Assembly: GCF_018138145.1 (NCBI RefSeq)
Contig: NZ_CP073104.1
Span: forward strand, 3,906,001-3,970,000
Direction of reading: 5' to 3'
DNA from: Pseudomonas sp. SCA2728.1_7
GTDB taxonomy: Bacteria > Pseudomonadota > Gammaproteobacteria > Pseudomonadales > Pseudomonadaceae
Length of the DNA stretch: 64,000 nucleotides
Each line of letters opens with the position of its first letter. The stretch's first letter is position 1. Position numbers and translations under genes: made by a program. Shown one piece after another: positions 25,322 through 33,917 of the stretch. The notes under the pieces are model-generated. The model saw only the letters and a list, made by a program, of their open reading frames with translations, was not told the DNA's origin and ran no database searches.

Positions 25322-26326
25322 ATGAAGGAACCGACCTCCCTCGCCAGCTGGACCCGTGCCTTGCGCAAACAACTCGATGCGTTGGGACTGGACAGCATTG
25401 CCCTGTGCCAGCAGGCCGGGCTCGACCCGAATTTGATGGACGACCCCAACGCGCGCTATCCACTGTCCGGCACCACGCGCCTGTGGGAAATTGCCGTGCA
25501 GGTCAGTGGCGACCCGGCGATTGGTCTGCGCGTGTCTCGCTTTGTCAGCCCGACCACGTTCCATGCGCTCGGTTATGCGCTGGTCGCCAGTGGCAGCCTG
25601 CGTGAGGTGTTCGAACGTATCGTGCGCTATCACCCGGTGGTCAGCGATGCGCTGGAACTGGAGCTGAGTCGTGGCGACGACCGCTATCAATTTCGTCTGA
25701 AAATTCCGTCAGGCAATCCGGCGCCAGCCTTCGAAGCCATTGATGCGTTTACCGCGATCTACGTGCGCACCTGCCGCAATCGCCTCGGCCGCGACTACGC
25801 ACCGCTGGCCGTGTACCTGCGCCGCCCGGAACCGAGCGATGCGCACCAATGGCACAAGGTCTTCCGCGCTCCGGTGCATTTCGGCTGTGCCGAAGATCGC
25901 CTGGAATTCGCCCTCGCCGACTTCGACAGCCACCTCGACGACGCCAACCCGGAACTCGCTGAACACAATGAAGCAGTGCTCAAACGCACCATGGCCCAGC
26001 TCCAGCCGCTGACTTGGGAGCGCAAGGTTCGCGATGCGATTGAAGAACAACTGCCGGAAGGTGAGCCGAGTGCTGAACGCATTGCCCAGGCGTTGCATTT
26101 GAGTTTGCGCAGTTTGCAAAGGCACTTGGCGGATGAGGGTTGTCGATTTGATACGTTGCTGAATGAGAGCCGCGAAAATCTGGCGCTGCTGCACCTGCGC
26201 GATCCGCAGTGTTCGTTGAGTGAGGTGAGTTATTTGCTGGGCTTTGCTGATACCAGCAGTTTCAGCCGCGCGTTCAAGCGCTGGACCGGGATGACGCCGG
26301 GGCAGTTTCGTGATGGGTTGCGCTGA
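25322..26326 (+). CDS. AraC-family regulator (OruR-like class)
   Basis: This 334-residue protein has an N-terminal ligand-type domain of about 230 residues (YPLSGTTRLWEIAVQVSGDP, LGYALVASGSLREVFERIVR). The C-terminal double helix-turn-helix has LSLRSLQRHLADEGCRFDTL and LGFADTSSFSRAFKRWTG. It belongs to the AraC subfamily with a long N-terminal arabinose-binding-like domain seen in OruR and related Pseudomonas regulators. It is divergent from the desaturase/hydroxylase gene, which is the likely target. The inducer is unknown; a fatty acid or alcohol would fit the target. Confidence 0.85.
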   Translation: MKEPTSLASWTRALRKQLDALGLDSIALCQQAGLDPNLMDDPNARYPLSGTTRLWEIAVQVSGDPAIGLRVSRFVSPTTFHALGYALVASGSLREVFERIVRYHPVVSDALELELSRGDDRYQFRLKIPSGNPAPAFEAIDAFTAIYVRTCRNRLGRDYAPLAVYLRRPEPSDAHQWHKVFRAPVHFGCAEDRLEFALADFDSHLDDANPELAEHNEAVLKRTMAQLQPLTWERKVRDAIEEQLPEGEPSAERIAQALHLSLRSLQRHLADEGCRFDTLLNESRENLALLHLRDPQCSLSEVSYLLGFADTSSFSRAFKRWTGMTPGQFRDGLR

Positions 26327-26353
26327 TCCAGAATCAGTTTGCCTGATCTGGCG

Positions 26354-26422
26354 CCATCGCGAGCAGGCTCACTCCTACAGGGGGAACGCATTCCAAATGT
26401 GGGAGCGAGCCTGCTCGCGAAG
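26354..26422. repeat. REP doublet, family 1
   Basis: CCATCGCGAGCAGGCTCACT then CCTACA is mirrored by TGTGGGAGCGAGCCTGCTCG and CGAA. The right half uses the GGGAGCGAG variant, so the two halves belong to slightly different REP subtypes. It lies between the convergent AraC and histidine-kinase genes. Confidence 0.88.
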
Positions 26423-26429
26423 GGGCCCT

Positions 26430-27815
26430 TTAATTCAACGCAAAACCCAGCTCAAAAACGGTGCCGTCAGCATCACTGTTCACCCACACCTGCCCACCAT
26501 GCAACTGCATGATCGACTGTACGATCGCCAATCCCAACCCACCCGAATCCCCCGGCTCCGCGCGCGAAGGATCAACGCGGTAGAAACGGTCGAACAGTTT
26601 GCCCAGATGCTCCGAGGCAATGGCCGGGCCATGGTTGTGCACTTGTAACCGGCACCAACCCGACTCGTCGCGGCGGCGCAAGCTGATCACGGTTCCGGAG
26701 TCAGCGTGGCGCACGGCATTCGCCAATAAATTCCCGAGCGCCCGTTGCAGCAATTGCTGATCGGCAAGCAATTCACCCTGCAGTTGGTTGTCCAGCCGCA
26801 GATCTCGGTCATCGGCCAAGGCTTCAAAGTAATCACACAGTTCGCCGCCAACGCTGTGCAGATCCAGCAATTGCAGATTGAGCGCACGTTCTGCCTGCTC
26901 CGCACGAGCGAGGAACATCAGGTTCTCCGCCATGCGTTTGAGTCGCTCGAACTCTTCCATGTTCGACGCCAGTACTTCCTGATACTCCTCGGTGCTGCGC
27001 GGATGATTCAGCGCCTGCCCGTTGCTCGCCAACAAGGTGTGCAGCGGCGTGCGAATTTCATGGGCGAGGTCAGCGGAGAACTGCGACAGGCGCTGCACGC
27101 TGTCGTCCAGTCGTGCCAGCATGCCGTTGAGTGCCTGTACCGGTTCAAGCAGTTCTGCCGGCGTGCCGTTGGCGGGCAGGCGTTGATCGAGGCTACGCAG
27201 ATCGATGCCGCGTACCGCTTCGCTCAACTGACGTAGCGGTTGCAGGCCCCGTCGTAGCAGCAGTAAACCCAAAGCAAAAGCGAGCAAAGCGCCGAGTCCA
27301 ACCGACAGATATAAGCGCAAGCGATAGCTACCGAGCATCTGCTCGCGCTCGCTCAACACCTTGCCGGCGATGACGGTCAGCGGCTCGCCGTTCGGCCCCT
27401 GCGCTTCGCCGGACAACAGTGCCAGCTCGGCACCGTCCGGCGCTTGCCACGTCAACACGTCGCGGCGCTGCGGGGTTTGCTCGCGGGGGATCGCGTTCAG
27501 CGTCGGCAATTCGCGTTGCCGTGGATTGATGGCGATCACGCTGGAACCGTCGGCGCGGCGCACCAGCAACAGGCTGTCGAGATTGCCGAGCATGTTCTGA
27601 TACAGCCGGGGGCGTGCCTGCAAAGCCCCCAGGCTGTCGCTGTCGGCGAGCAAGGCGCGCACTTGCTCCAGTCGACCGAGCAACGCGAGGTCGTCGCGGT
27701 AGGCGATTTCCGAGGCCAGCGAGCGATAGAGAAACACACCAATCGCACTCAACACCAAAGCGCAGACCAATGCGAACGCCAGCGCCAGGCGCCAGGCGAT
27801 CGACCTAGAGCGCAT
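26430..27815 (-). CDS. Sensor histidine kinase (CusS/HprS type)
   Basis: This 461-residue membrane kinase has membrane segments at about residues 8-30 and 168-187, and a periplasmic domain of about 135 residues between them. HAMP and H-box follow; the phosphorylated histidine is H252 in [18 protein letters not shown]-binding motifs are in [12 protein letters not shown] and [13 protein letters not shown]. The H-box sequence is that of the heavy-metal sensor kinases (CusS, CopS, HprS). Its start overlaps the regulator stop by 11 bases. Divergent genes for HbpS-like and hydroxyisourate hydrolase proteins, instead of metal efflux genes, suggest a redox signal as in E. coli HprSR. The signal itself is inferred. 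Confidence 0.88.
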   Translation of the reverse strand: MRSRSIAWRLALAFALVCALVLSAIGVFLYRSLASEIAYRDDLALLGRLEQVRALLADSDSLGALQARPRLYQNMLGNLDSLLLVRRADGSSVIAINPRQRELPTLNAIPREQTPQRRDVLTWQAPDGAELALLSGEAQGPNGEPLTVIAGKVLSEREQMLGSYRLRLYLSVGLGALLAFALGLLLLRRGLQPLRQLSEAVRGIDLRSLDQRLPANGTPAELLEPVQALNGMLARLDDSVQRLSQFSADLAHEIRTPLHTLLASNGQALNHPRSTEEYQEVLASNMEEFERLKRMAENLMFLARAEQAERALNLQLLDLHSVGGELCDYFEALADDRDLRLDNQLQGELLADQQLLQRALGNLLANAVRHADSGTVISLRRRDESGWCRLQVHNHGPAIASEHLGKLFDRFYRVDPSRAEPGDSGGLGLAIVQSIMQLHGGQVWVNSDADGTVFELGFALN

Positions 27816-28485
27816 CTTCAGGGGCTTCCAGCTGATAACCGACGCCGCGCACGGTGTGGATCAGTTTCGGCATGTACGGGTCATCGATTTTCGCGCGCAA
27901 ACGGCGCACCGCGACTTCGACCATGTTGGTGTCGCTGTCGAAATTCAGGTTCCACACCTGCGAGGCGATCAGCGTGCGCGACAGCACTTCGCCCTGGCGA
28001 CTGGCGAGCAATTGCAGCAGGGCGAACTCCTTGTTGGTCAGGGCAATGCGCTGGCCACCGCGACTGACGCGGCGGCGCAGTACGTCGATTTCCAGATCGG
28101 CGATGGTGTACGACTCGGCTTCGCGCATCGGCCCGCGCCGCAGCAAGGTGCGCACGCGCGCGAGCAGTTCGGCGAAGGCGAAGGGTTTGAGCAAGTAATC
28201 GTCGGCGCCCAGTTCGAGCCCGCGCACGCGGTCTTCGATGGCGTCCTTGGCGGTCAGGAACAATACCGGCGTGGCGCCGCGCTGGCGGATCAGTTGCAGC
28301 AATTGCCAGCCGTTGAGCCCGGGGAGCATCACGTCGAGGATGATCAGGTCGTATGCCTGCTGCTCGATAAAGTAGCGACCATCGAGGCCATTGAGCGCCA
28401 CGTCCACGGCGAAACCCGACTCGCCCAGGCCTTTGGCGAGGAAATTCGCGGTTTTGGCTTCATCTTCTACGACCAGCAAACGCAT
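27805..28485 (-). CDS. Response regulator (CusR/HprR type, OmpR family)
   Basis: This 226-residue protein has a receiver with phosphorylation site D51 ([10 protein letters not shown]) and conserved lysine in [15 protein letters not shown]. The OmpR-type winged helix has [20 protein letters not shown] and [19 protein letters not shown]. The output domain is that of the CusR/CopR/HprR group. There is no cysteine in the protein, so direct thiol sensing by the regulator is excluded. It is divergent from the HbpS-like gene. The palindrome ATTACAAACTTGTAAT lies between them, and its form resembles CusR/HprR operators. The pair is likely autoregulated and activates the HbpS-like and hiuH genes. Confidence 0.9.
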   Translation of the reverse strand: MRLLVVEDEAKTANFLAKGLGESGFAVDVALNGLDGRYFIEQQAYDLIILDVMLPGLNGWQLLQLIRQRGATPVLFLTAKDAIEDRVRGLELGADDYLLKPFAFAELLARVRTLLRRGPMREAESYTIADLEIDVLRRRVSRGGQRIALTNKEFALLQLLASRQGEVLSRTLIASQVWNLNFDSDTNMVEVAVRRLRAKIDDPYMPKLIHTVRGVGYQLEAPEDAL

Positions 28486-28539
28486 GGCACACCTCGATTA
28501 TTCAGACACACAGGCTAGGCGCCTTCGGCGGCGTTGCCC

Positions 28540-28555
28540 ATTACAAACTTGTAAT
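28540..28555. promoter_or_regulatory. CusR/HprR-like palindrome between the two-component and HbpS-like genes
   Basis: ATTACAAACTTGTAAT has 7-base perfect arms (ATTACAA/TTGTAAT) around AC. It lies 55 bases upstream of the regulator start and 67 bases before the HbpS-like ATG. E. coli HprR/CusR boxes have the same ATTACAA-N2-TTGTAAT form as I remember them. A direct repeat TGACGAGG (28561 and 28572) follows on the HbpS side. Confidence 0.7.
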
Positions 28556-28621
28556 CAGACTGACGAGGTTCTGACGAGGATCGACGATTAAGGTGGCGAC
28601 CTTCGCTTTTGGAGGCTGTCC

Positions 28622-29104
28622 ATGACCGTTAAATTCCTCGTTGCAAGCCTGATGATCGGCCTCAGTGGTGCCGCTGTCGCCAGCCCTGAGCTACCGCGTC
28701 ACGCCGACCTCGACCTGAAAACCGCACGCCTTCTCGCCGACACGGCAATGGCCAATTGCACCGGCACGGTGTCGGTGCTCGATCGGGGCGGCAATCTGCT
28801 AGTGACCCTGCGCGGCGATGGCGTAGGCCCGCACAACACTGTTGCCAGCCAGCGCAAGGCTTACACCGCGCTGTCGACGAAAACCGCGACCCGATTGTTC
28901 GCCGAACGCGCTCGCAGCAACCCGGAAACCGCCAACCTCAACACCCTCGATGAATTGCTGCTGCTTGGCGGCGGTATCCCGCTGTTCCTCGGCACTGAAC
29001 TGGTGGGCGCGATGGGCGTGGCCGGTTCCGGCGGCGGTGAGCAAGACGAAAACTGTGCGATCAAGGCTGCCGAGAAAACCGGTCTGGCCATAACCCGTTC
29101 CTAA
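28622..29104 (+). CDS. Secreted HbpS/GlcG-type heme-binding-like protein
   Basis: This 160-residue protein has a signal peptide (VKFLVASLMIGLSGAAVA) and a GlcG/HbpS (DUF336) domain. The marks are LDLKTARLLADTAMANC, VSVLDRGGNLLVTLRGDG, ASQRKAYTALSTKTAT and the glycine-rich LLLGGGIPLFLGTELVGAMG and VAGSGGGEQDENC. Streptomyces HbpS is an extracytoplasmic heme/redox protein that works with the SenS kinase. Here the gene is divergent from a sensor kinase/regulator pair and shares a putative operator with it. Two cysteines, in MANCTG and DENCA, could form a disulfide in the periplasm. Heme binding is not shown. hiuH follows 15 bases later. Confidence 0.85.
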   Translation: MTVKFLVASLMIGLSGAAVASPELPRHADLDLKTARLLADTAMANCTGTVSVLDRGGNLLVTLRGDGVGPHNTVASQRKAYTALSTKTATRLFAERARSNPETANLNTLDELLLLGGGIPLFLGTELVGAMGVAGSGGGEQDENCAIKAAEKTGLAITRS

Positions 29105-29119
29105 TAAGGAGTTTCATTC

Positions 29120-29530
29120 ATGACGACTATGCGCATGACCCTTGCCGCGCTCGGCCTGAGCGCGTTTTCAAGCCTTGCACTCGCCGCCGGTAATCCGTTG
29201 AGCGTGCACGTGCTCAATCTGGAAAATGGCCTGCCGTCGCCGGGCATCGACGTGACCCTGGAAAAACACGTTGGCCAGAACTGGCAGCCGTTGGCCCAAG
29301 GCACCACCAATGAACAGGGGCGGATTGCCGAACTGTTCCCGGCCAAACAGCCTTTTGAAGCGGGTGAATACCGCGTAGTGTTCAAGACCGGCGAGTACTT
29401 CAAGAAGATCAAGCACGATACGTTCTTCCCGGAAATCCCGGTGATTTTTGAAGTGAAGCAGACCGATCAGCACTACCACATCCCGCTGCTGCTCAGCCCG
29501 TACGGTTTCTCGACCTATCGCGGTTCCTGA
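29120..29530 (+). CDS. hiuH: Periplasmic 5-hydroxyisourate hydrolase (transthyretin-like)
   Basis: This 136-residue protein has a signal peptide (MRMTLAALGLSAFSSLALA). The mature part is a transthyretin-like hydroxyisourate hydrolase: LSVHVLNLENGLPSPGIDVT, then FFPEIPVIFEVK and YHIPLLLSPYGFSTYRGS. The C-terminal YRGS is the family signature. It hydrolyses 5-hydroxyisourate in purine breakdown. A periplasmic form near an HprSR-type two-component system is known in E. coli (HiuH, formerly YedX). The ribosome site AAGGAG precedes the ATG, and the gene is 15 bases behind the HbpS-like gene in one operon. No other uricolytic gene is in the window, so a detoxifying role is also possible. Confidence 0.93.
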   Translation: MTTMRMTLAALGLSAFSSLALAAGNPLSVHVLNLENGLPSPGIDVTLEKHVGQNWQPLAQGTTNEQGRIAELFPAKQPFEAGEYRVVFKTGEYFKKIKHDTFFPEIPVIFEVKQTDQHYHIPLLLSPYGFSTYRGS

Positions 29531-29548
29531 GCCCTACACAAATCCCCC

Positions 29549-29637
29549 TGTAGGAGTGAGCCTGCTCGCGATAGCAATCTGTCAGTCACAGATTGATCAA
29601 CTGACAGATTGCTATCGCGAGCAGGCTCACTCCTACA
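29549..29637. repeat. REP doublet, family 1, with extended perfect palindrome
   Basis: TGTAGGAGTGAGCCTGCTCG with its tail CGATAGC is followed by AATCTGTCAG, which is itself mirrored by CTGACAGATT before the second REP. Nearly all 89 bases can fold into one hairpin. It lies between hiuH and the convergent CRP-type gene. Confidence 0.9.
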
Positions 29638-29655
29638 ATGGTTCGGCGTTGGATC

Positions 29656-30333
29656 CTAGATCGTGGCCAGGGCGCGCAATCGTGCGGCGTCGAGGATTTC
29701 GATCTCGCCATACCCGAGCCCGATAATCCCCTGCCCCTGAAAATCCTTGAGAATCTGGTTGGTGGTCTGCCGCGACAGCGACAGCATCGATGCCAACTGC
29801 TCCTGCGGCAGTTGCAGTACCCGGCGTGGCGCGTCGAGTTCGCCGTAGCCTTCGGCGATCATCAGCAAGCGATGAGCCAGACGCGCCGGGGCTGGCAGCA
29901 GGCTCAGTTGTTCGAGGTTGATAAAGGTCAGGCGCAGTTTGTGGCTCATCAGTAACGCCAGATGCCGCCAGTACCCGGGGTTCTCATCCAGCAACTTCAG
30001 CAAAGTTGCCTGCGGGATATTGAGCAGTGTGCACGGCCCGACCGCATAGGCGTCATGGGTGCGCGGCTGGCCATCGAACAGGCAGATTTCACCAAACCAG
30101 TGCGGCGCTTCCACCAGACTCAGCAACGCTTCCTTACCCTGCTCACTCACCGCACCGATGCGCACGGCGCCATCAAGCACCGCGTACAAACCGCACGGCG
30201 CATCACCACGCTGAAACAAGCGCTGCCCTGCCGTCAGCCGCCGCTCCCGGGCCGCCGCGAGCAGACTATCCTGAAAGGACACCGGTAGATGACTGAACCA
30301 TTGGCCACTCATCAATCGCGAACGCATTTGCAT
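29656..30333 (-). CDS. CRP/FNR-family transcription regulator
   Basis: I start at the ATG at 30331-30333 (225 residues, MQMRSRLMSGQ...) because AGGAG lies 6 bases ahead. The open frame extends further upstream but overlaps the divergent gene and has no ribosome site. The cyclic-nucleotide-type beta-roll has QRLFQRGDAPCGLYAVLDGA and PHWFGEICLFDGQPRTHDA. The C-terminal helix-turn-helix is LPQEQLASMLSLSRQTTNQI. There is no N-terminal cysteine cluster, so it is not an FNR/ANR oxygen sensor. It is divergent from the Mpo1-like gene, 84 bases between starts, and may control it. The effector is unknown. Confidence 0.88.
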   Translation of the reverse strand: MQMRSRLMSGQWFSHLPVSFQDSLLAAARERRLTAGQRLFQRGDAPCGLYAVLDGAVRIGAVSEQGKEALLSLVEAPHWFGEICLFDGQPRTHDAYAVGPCTLLNIPQATLLKLLDENPGYWRHLALLMSHKLRLTFINLEQLSLLPAPARLAHRLLMIAEGYGELDAPRRVLQLPQEQLASMLSLSRQTTNQILKDFQGQGIIGLGYGEIEILDAARLRALATI

Positions 30334-30417
30334 AAACACTCCTGGATTGTCGCCTGCCTGACAGAGCGAACCCTGATCCCGAGGGATGATGCGATCAACC
30401 CTAACGGAGGAACAACA

Positions 30418-30942
30418 ATGAAAAGCCTCGTCGACCATCTCAGTCAATACGCCGCCTACCACCGTGACCCGCGCAACATCGCCAGCCACTTTATCGGCAT
30501 TCCGCTGATTGTGGTGGCGGTGGCGGTTTTGTTGTCGCGGCCAGAATGGTCGCTGGGCGGGTTGTGGATATCGCCAGCGGTTGTGTTGGCGCTGGCCTCG
30601 GCGTGGTTTTACCTGCGTCTGGAATTGAAGCTCGGGGTATTGATGACAGTGCTGATGGGCCTGTCGGTCTGGGCCGGGCATGTATTGGCGCAGCAGAGCA
30701 CCATGGTCTGGTTGAGCAGCGGGCTGGCGATGTTTGTCGTTGGCTGGGTGATCCAGTTTGTCGGGCATCACTATGAAGGGCGCAAACCGGCGTTTGTCGA
30801 CGATGTCAGCGGGCTGATTGTCGGGCCGTTGTTTGTGGTGGCCGAGTTGGCGTTCATGCTCGGGATGCGGCATGAGTTGAAAGAGCAGATCGAGGCGCGG
30901 GCGGGGGTGGTGCGGGTCAATCCGAATCGTGCGGCTGTCTGA
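30418..30942 (+). CDS. Mpo1-like (DUF962) membrane protein
   Basis: The start is the ATG at 30418 with a CGGAGG ribosome site 6 bases ahead, giving 174 residues. A longer frame upstream overlaps the regulator leader and is not used. It shows the Mpo1/YGL010w pattern: YHRDPRNIASHFIGIPL near residue 14, several membrane segments (LWISPAVVLALASAWFYL, STMVWLSSGLAMFVVGWVI) and a second motif QFVGHHYEGRKPAF. Yeast Mpo1 is a dioxygenase that shortens 2-hydroxy fatty acids. Conserved histidines in both motifs fit an iron site. The bacterial role is not known. Divergence from a CRP-type regulator suggests dedicated control. Confidence 0.82.
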   Translation: MKSLVDHLSQYAAYHRDPRNIASHFIGIPLIVVAVAVLLSRPEWSLGGLWISPAVVLALASAWFYLRLELKLGVLMTVLMGLSVWAGHVLAQQSTMVWLSSGLAMFVVGWVIQFVGHHYEGRKPAFVDDVSGLIVGPLFVVAELAFMLGMRHELKEQIEARAGVVRVNPNRAAV

Positions 30943-30944
30943 AT

Positions 30945-31041
30945 CGCTTTCGCGAGCAAGCTCGCTCCCACAGTGGACTGGTGCTGAACACAAAATTCAT
31001 GTCCGACCGAATTCCCTGTGGGAGCGAGCCTGCTCGCGAAG
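30945..31041. repeat. REP doublet, family 1 variant
   Basis: CGCTTTCGCGAGCAAGCTCG then CTCCCACA is mirrored by TGTGGGAGCGAGCCTGCTCG and CGAA with a 40-base centre. It sits between the convergent Mpo1-like and cysA genes. Confidence 0.88.
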
Positions 31042-31050
31042 CTTTTGATC

Positions 31051-32040
31051 TTAAAGGCTGGCGACTTTCTGCCAGACCTTCGGCTTGAAGAACAAGGTTT
31101 CACCCTTGGCCAAGCCGATCAGGCTGTCGTGATCTTTCACCACTTCGGCCTCGATCAGATCAGTCTGCCCTTCTACCTTCAACGTCACCCGCGTGGTCGC
31201 GCCCAACGGCCGGATATCACGCACCTCAGCAGCATGGTGATCTTCCAGCTCATGCTTGGACAACGACACTTCATGCGGGCGGAACAGCACGTGGTTGTCG
31301 TCGCTCAACAGCAAGCGGTTCGAATCGCCGAGGAAGTGATAAACGAAATCGCTGGCCGGGTTTTCGTAGACGTCGCCTGGTGAGCCGATCTGCTCGATCA
31401 CACCCTTGTTCATCACCACAATGCGGTCAGCAACTTCCATCGCCTCTTCCTGGTCGTGGGTCACGAACACCGAGGTCAGGTTGATGTCTTCGTGCAGACG
31501 CGCCAACCAGCGGCGCAGTTCTTTACGCACCTTGGCATCGAGCGCACCGAACGGCTCATCCAGCAGCAACACTTTCGGCTCGACCGCCAAGGCCCGGGCC
31601 AGGGCGATACGCTGACGCTGACCACCGGACAACTGCTCCGGATAACGATCCGACAGCCAGTCCAGCTGCACCATGTTCAGCAGTTCGTGAACCTTGGTCG
31701 CGATCTGGCTTTCGCTCGGGCGCTGGTTCTTCGGCTTCATGCGCAGGCCGAAGGCAACGTTGTCGAACACGGTCATGTGGCGGAACAAGGCGTAGTGCTG
31801 GAACACGAAACCGACGTTGCGATCACGCACGTCGTGGCCGGAAACGTCTTCACCGTGGAAAACGATATTGCCGTTATCCGGGGTTTCCAGACCGGCGATG
31901 ATCCGCAATAGCGTGGTCTTGCCGCAGCCCGACGGGCCGAGCAGCGCGACCAGTTCACCGCTGTGGATGTCCAGGCTGATGTTGTCCAGCGCCTTGAAGG
32001 CATTGAAATTCTTGCTGACGTTACGCACTTCGATCGACAT
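31051..32040 (-). CDS. cysA: Sulfate/thiosulfate importer ATPase CysA
   Basis: This 329-residue ATPase of the sulfate permease complex has Walker [10 protein letters not shown] near residue 35, signature LSGGQRQR, Walker [16 protein letters not shown] and H-loop [14 protein letters not shown]-terminal regulatory TOBE-like domain follows ([18 protein letters not shown]). It is the last gene of oscA-sbp-cysT-cysW-cysA, 3 bases after cysW, and matches the CysA of Pseudomonas sulfate uptake operons in length and order. It should be induced under sulfur limitation together with the upstream genes. Confidence 0.96.
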   Translation of the reverse strand: MSIEVRNVSKNFNAFKALDNISLDIHSGELVALLGPSGCGKTTLLRIIAGLETPDNGNIVFHGEDVSGHDVRDRNVGFVFQHYALFRHMTVFDNVAFGLRMKPKNQRPSESQIATKVHELLNMVQLDWLSDRYPEQLSGGQRQRIALARALAVEPKVLLLDEPFGALDAKVRKELRRWLARLHEDINLTSVFVTHDQEEAMEVADRIVVMNKGVIEQIGSPGDVYENPASDFVYHFLGDSNRLLLSDDNHVLFRPHEVSLSKHELEDHHAAEVRDIRPLGATTRVTLKVEGQTDLIEAEVVKDHDSLIGLAKGETLFFKPKVWQKVASL

Positions 32041-32043
32041 GAA

Positions 32044-32916
32044 TTATTCCTCCGCGGCGCTGGCGCGCAGGCGGTTGATACGGTTTTCGCTCCACTGCTT
32101 GAGCAGCAGGATGAAGAGCGCCAGGATCAGCAACAGGCTCGCCACAGCGAACGCGGCCACGTGGTTGTATTCGTTGTAGAGGATCTCGACGTGCAACGGC
32201 AAGGTGTTGGTCACCCCGCGAATGTGCCCGGACACCACCGACACCGCACCGAATTCACCCATGGCCCGCGCGGTACACAGCACCACGCCATAGATCAGGC
32301 CCCATTTGATGTTGGGGACGGTGACGTGCCAGAACATCTGCCAGCCATTGGCGCCGAGCAAACGCGCGGCCTCCTCTTCCTGTGTGCCTTGTTCCTGCAT
32401 CAGCGGGATCAGCTCACGGGCCACGAACGGCACGGTGACGAAGATCGTCGCCAGCACGATGCCCGGCAGGGCGAAGACGATCTGGATGTCGTGATCCTGC
32501 AGCCAAGGCCCGAACAGGCCCTGCGCGCCAAACATCAGCACGTAGACCAGACCGGCGATTACCGGCGATACCGAGAACGGCAAGTCAATCAGGGTCACCA
32601 GCATGCTCTTGCCGCGGAACGAGTACTTGCTCACGCACCACGCGGCGCTGACGCCGAACACCAGGTTCAACGGCACAGAAATCAACACGGCGAATACGGT
32701 GAGTTTCAGTGCCGACAGTGCATCCGGTTCAAAGATCGCGGTGAAGAACGCACCGAGGCCATTCTTCAAACCCTGCGATACCACAATGAACAACGGCAGC
32801 AGCAGAAACAGGAAAAAGACCAGCCAGCCAAGGCCGATCAGGATTCTGCGCGAAGTGGCACTGCCACGGCGTGCAGCGTTGGCCGAAGAGGCGGCCGCAA
32901 TAGACGATTGGGACAT
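32044..32916 (-). CDS. cysW: Sulfate ABC transporter permease CysW
   Basis: This 290-residue permease has the EAA loop [20 protein letters not shown] then [10 protein letters not shown] and the family-typical [15 protein letters not shown]. An N-terminal stretch of about 25 residues ([18 protein letters not shown]) precedes the first membrane segment ([20 protein letters not shown]). With CysT it forms the sulfate channel. It lies 12 bases after cysT and 3 bases before cysA, so the three are co-transcribed. Sulfate and thiosulfate are the expected substrates. Confidence 0.95.
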   Translation of the reverse strand: MSQSSIAAASSANAARRGSATSRRILIGLGWLVFFLFLLLPLFIVVSQGLKNGLGAFFTAIFEPDALSALKLTVFAVLISVPLNLVFGVSAAWCVSKYSFRGKSMLVTLIDLPFSVSPVIAGLVYVLMFGAQGLFGPWLQDHDIQIVFALPGIVLATIFVTVPFVARELIPLMQEQGTQEEEAARLLGANGWQMFWHVTVPNIKWGLIYGVVLCTARAMGEFGAVSVVSGHIRGVTNTLPLHVEILYNEYNHVAAFAVASLLLILALFILLLKQWSENRINRLRASAAEE

Positions 32917-32928
32917 GTTCGCGCCTCC

Positions 32929-33747
32929 TTATGGGGTTTCGATGCGCCGCTGCAGCAAGTTGATCAGCAGCAACAGGACGAAGGAAACCACCAGCATCAG
33001 CACGCCGATGGCGGTAGCGCCGGTGTAATCGTATTGGTCAAGTTTGACCATGATCAGCAGCGGCAGGATCTCGGTTTTCATCGGCATGTTGCCGGCAATG
33101 AATATCACCGAACCGTACTCGCCGACGCCACGCGCAAACGCCAGGGCAAAACCGGTGAGCCAGGCTGGCAGCAGCGCAGGTACGAGGATGTGGCGGAACA
33201 CCTGCAACGGTTTCGCGCCGAGGCACGCGGCAGCTTCTTCGACTTCACGGGGAATGTCGGCCAGCACCGGCTGCACCGTGCGCACCACGAACGGCAGGGT
33301 GACGAAGGTCAGCGCCAGAGTGATACCGAGCGGGGTGTAGGCGATTTTGAAACCGAGGTCGGCAGCGAACTGGCCGACCAGTCCAGCCGGCGCGTACAAC
33401 GCAGTCAGCGCAATACCGGCCACCGCGGTCGGCAGGGCGAACGGCAGATCGATCATCGCGTCGATCACCTTGCGCCCCGGGAAGGTGTAGCGCACCAGCA
33501 CCCAGGCCAGCAGCGTGCCGATGATGCCGTTGATGATCGCGGCACACAGCGCGGTGCCGAAGCTCAGCTTCAAGGCCGCAAGCACCCGCGGTGCGGAGAT
33601 GATCGCCCAGAACTGATCCCAGGTGAGTTGGGCGGCGTGGACGAACATCGCCGCCAGCGGGATAAGCACAATCAGGCTGAGGTACACCAAGGTGTAGCCC
33701 AGCGTCAGCCCGAAGCCGGGTATGACGGGGGAGATACGACGCGACAT
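32929..33747 (-). CDS. cysT: Sulfate ABC transporter permease CysT (CysU)
   Basis: This 272-residue permease has an N-terminal membrane segment in LTLGYTLVYLSLIVLIPLAA. The EAA loop is EEAAACLGAKPLQVFRHILV then PALLPAWLTG, followed by FARGVGEYGSVIFIAGNMP. It pairs with CysW. It is separated from sbp upstream by 170 bases that hold a REP doublet, which may lower permease expression relative to the binding protein. A weak internal promoter in that gap cannot be excluded. Confidence 0.95.
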   Translation of the reverse strand: MSRRISPVIPGFGLTLGYTLVYLSLIVLIPLAAMFVHAAQLTWDQFWAIISAPRVLAALKLSFGTALCAAIINGIIGTLLAWVLVRYTFPGRKVIDAMIDLPFALPTAVAGIALTALYAPAGLVGQFAADLGFKIAYTPLGITLALTFVTLPFVVRTVQPVLADIPREVEEAAACLGAKPLQVFRHILVPALLPAWLTGFALAFARGVGEYGSVIFIAGNMPMKTEILPLLIMVKLDQYDYTGATAIGVLMLVVSFVLLLLINLLQRRIETP

Positions 33748-33774
33748 AAAAGTCCTTGGTTAAAAACGCATCAA

Positions 33775-33880
33775 TGTGGGAGCGAGCCTGCTCGCGAAGA
33801 GGGAGTATCAGTCAACATCCCTGTCGCCTGAAATACCGCCTTCGCGAGCAGGTCGAATCGTCGCACCGTCGCTCCCACAT
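33775..33880. repeat. REP doublet, family 1, inside the sulfate operon
   Basis: TGTGGGAGCGAGCCTGCTCG then CGAA (33775-33798) is followed at 33841 by TTCGCGAGCAGG, an insert TCGAATCGTCGCACCG, and TCGCTCCCACA. The insert breaks the second REP. It lies between sbp and cysT and could stabilise sbp mRNA or reduce read-through. Confidence 0.85.
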
Positions 33881-33917
33881 GTGGTGTGCCTAAACAGTAG
33901 GCTCGTTGTGGGTCAGA

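Noticed and set aside
30289..30417. Upstream extension of the Mpo1-like protein by 43 residues
   Set aside because: The extra segment overlaps the divergent CRP-type gene's start and has no family similarity; the ATG at 30418 has a strong ribosome site.
31963..33831. 622-codon open frame antisense to cysA start, cysW and cysT
   Set aside because: It covers three well-identified genes on the opposite strand and reads as a low-complexity Q/R/H-rich chain typical of shadow frames.
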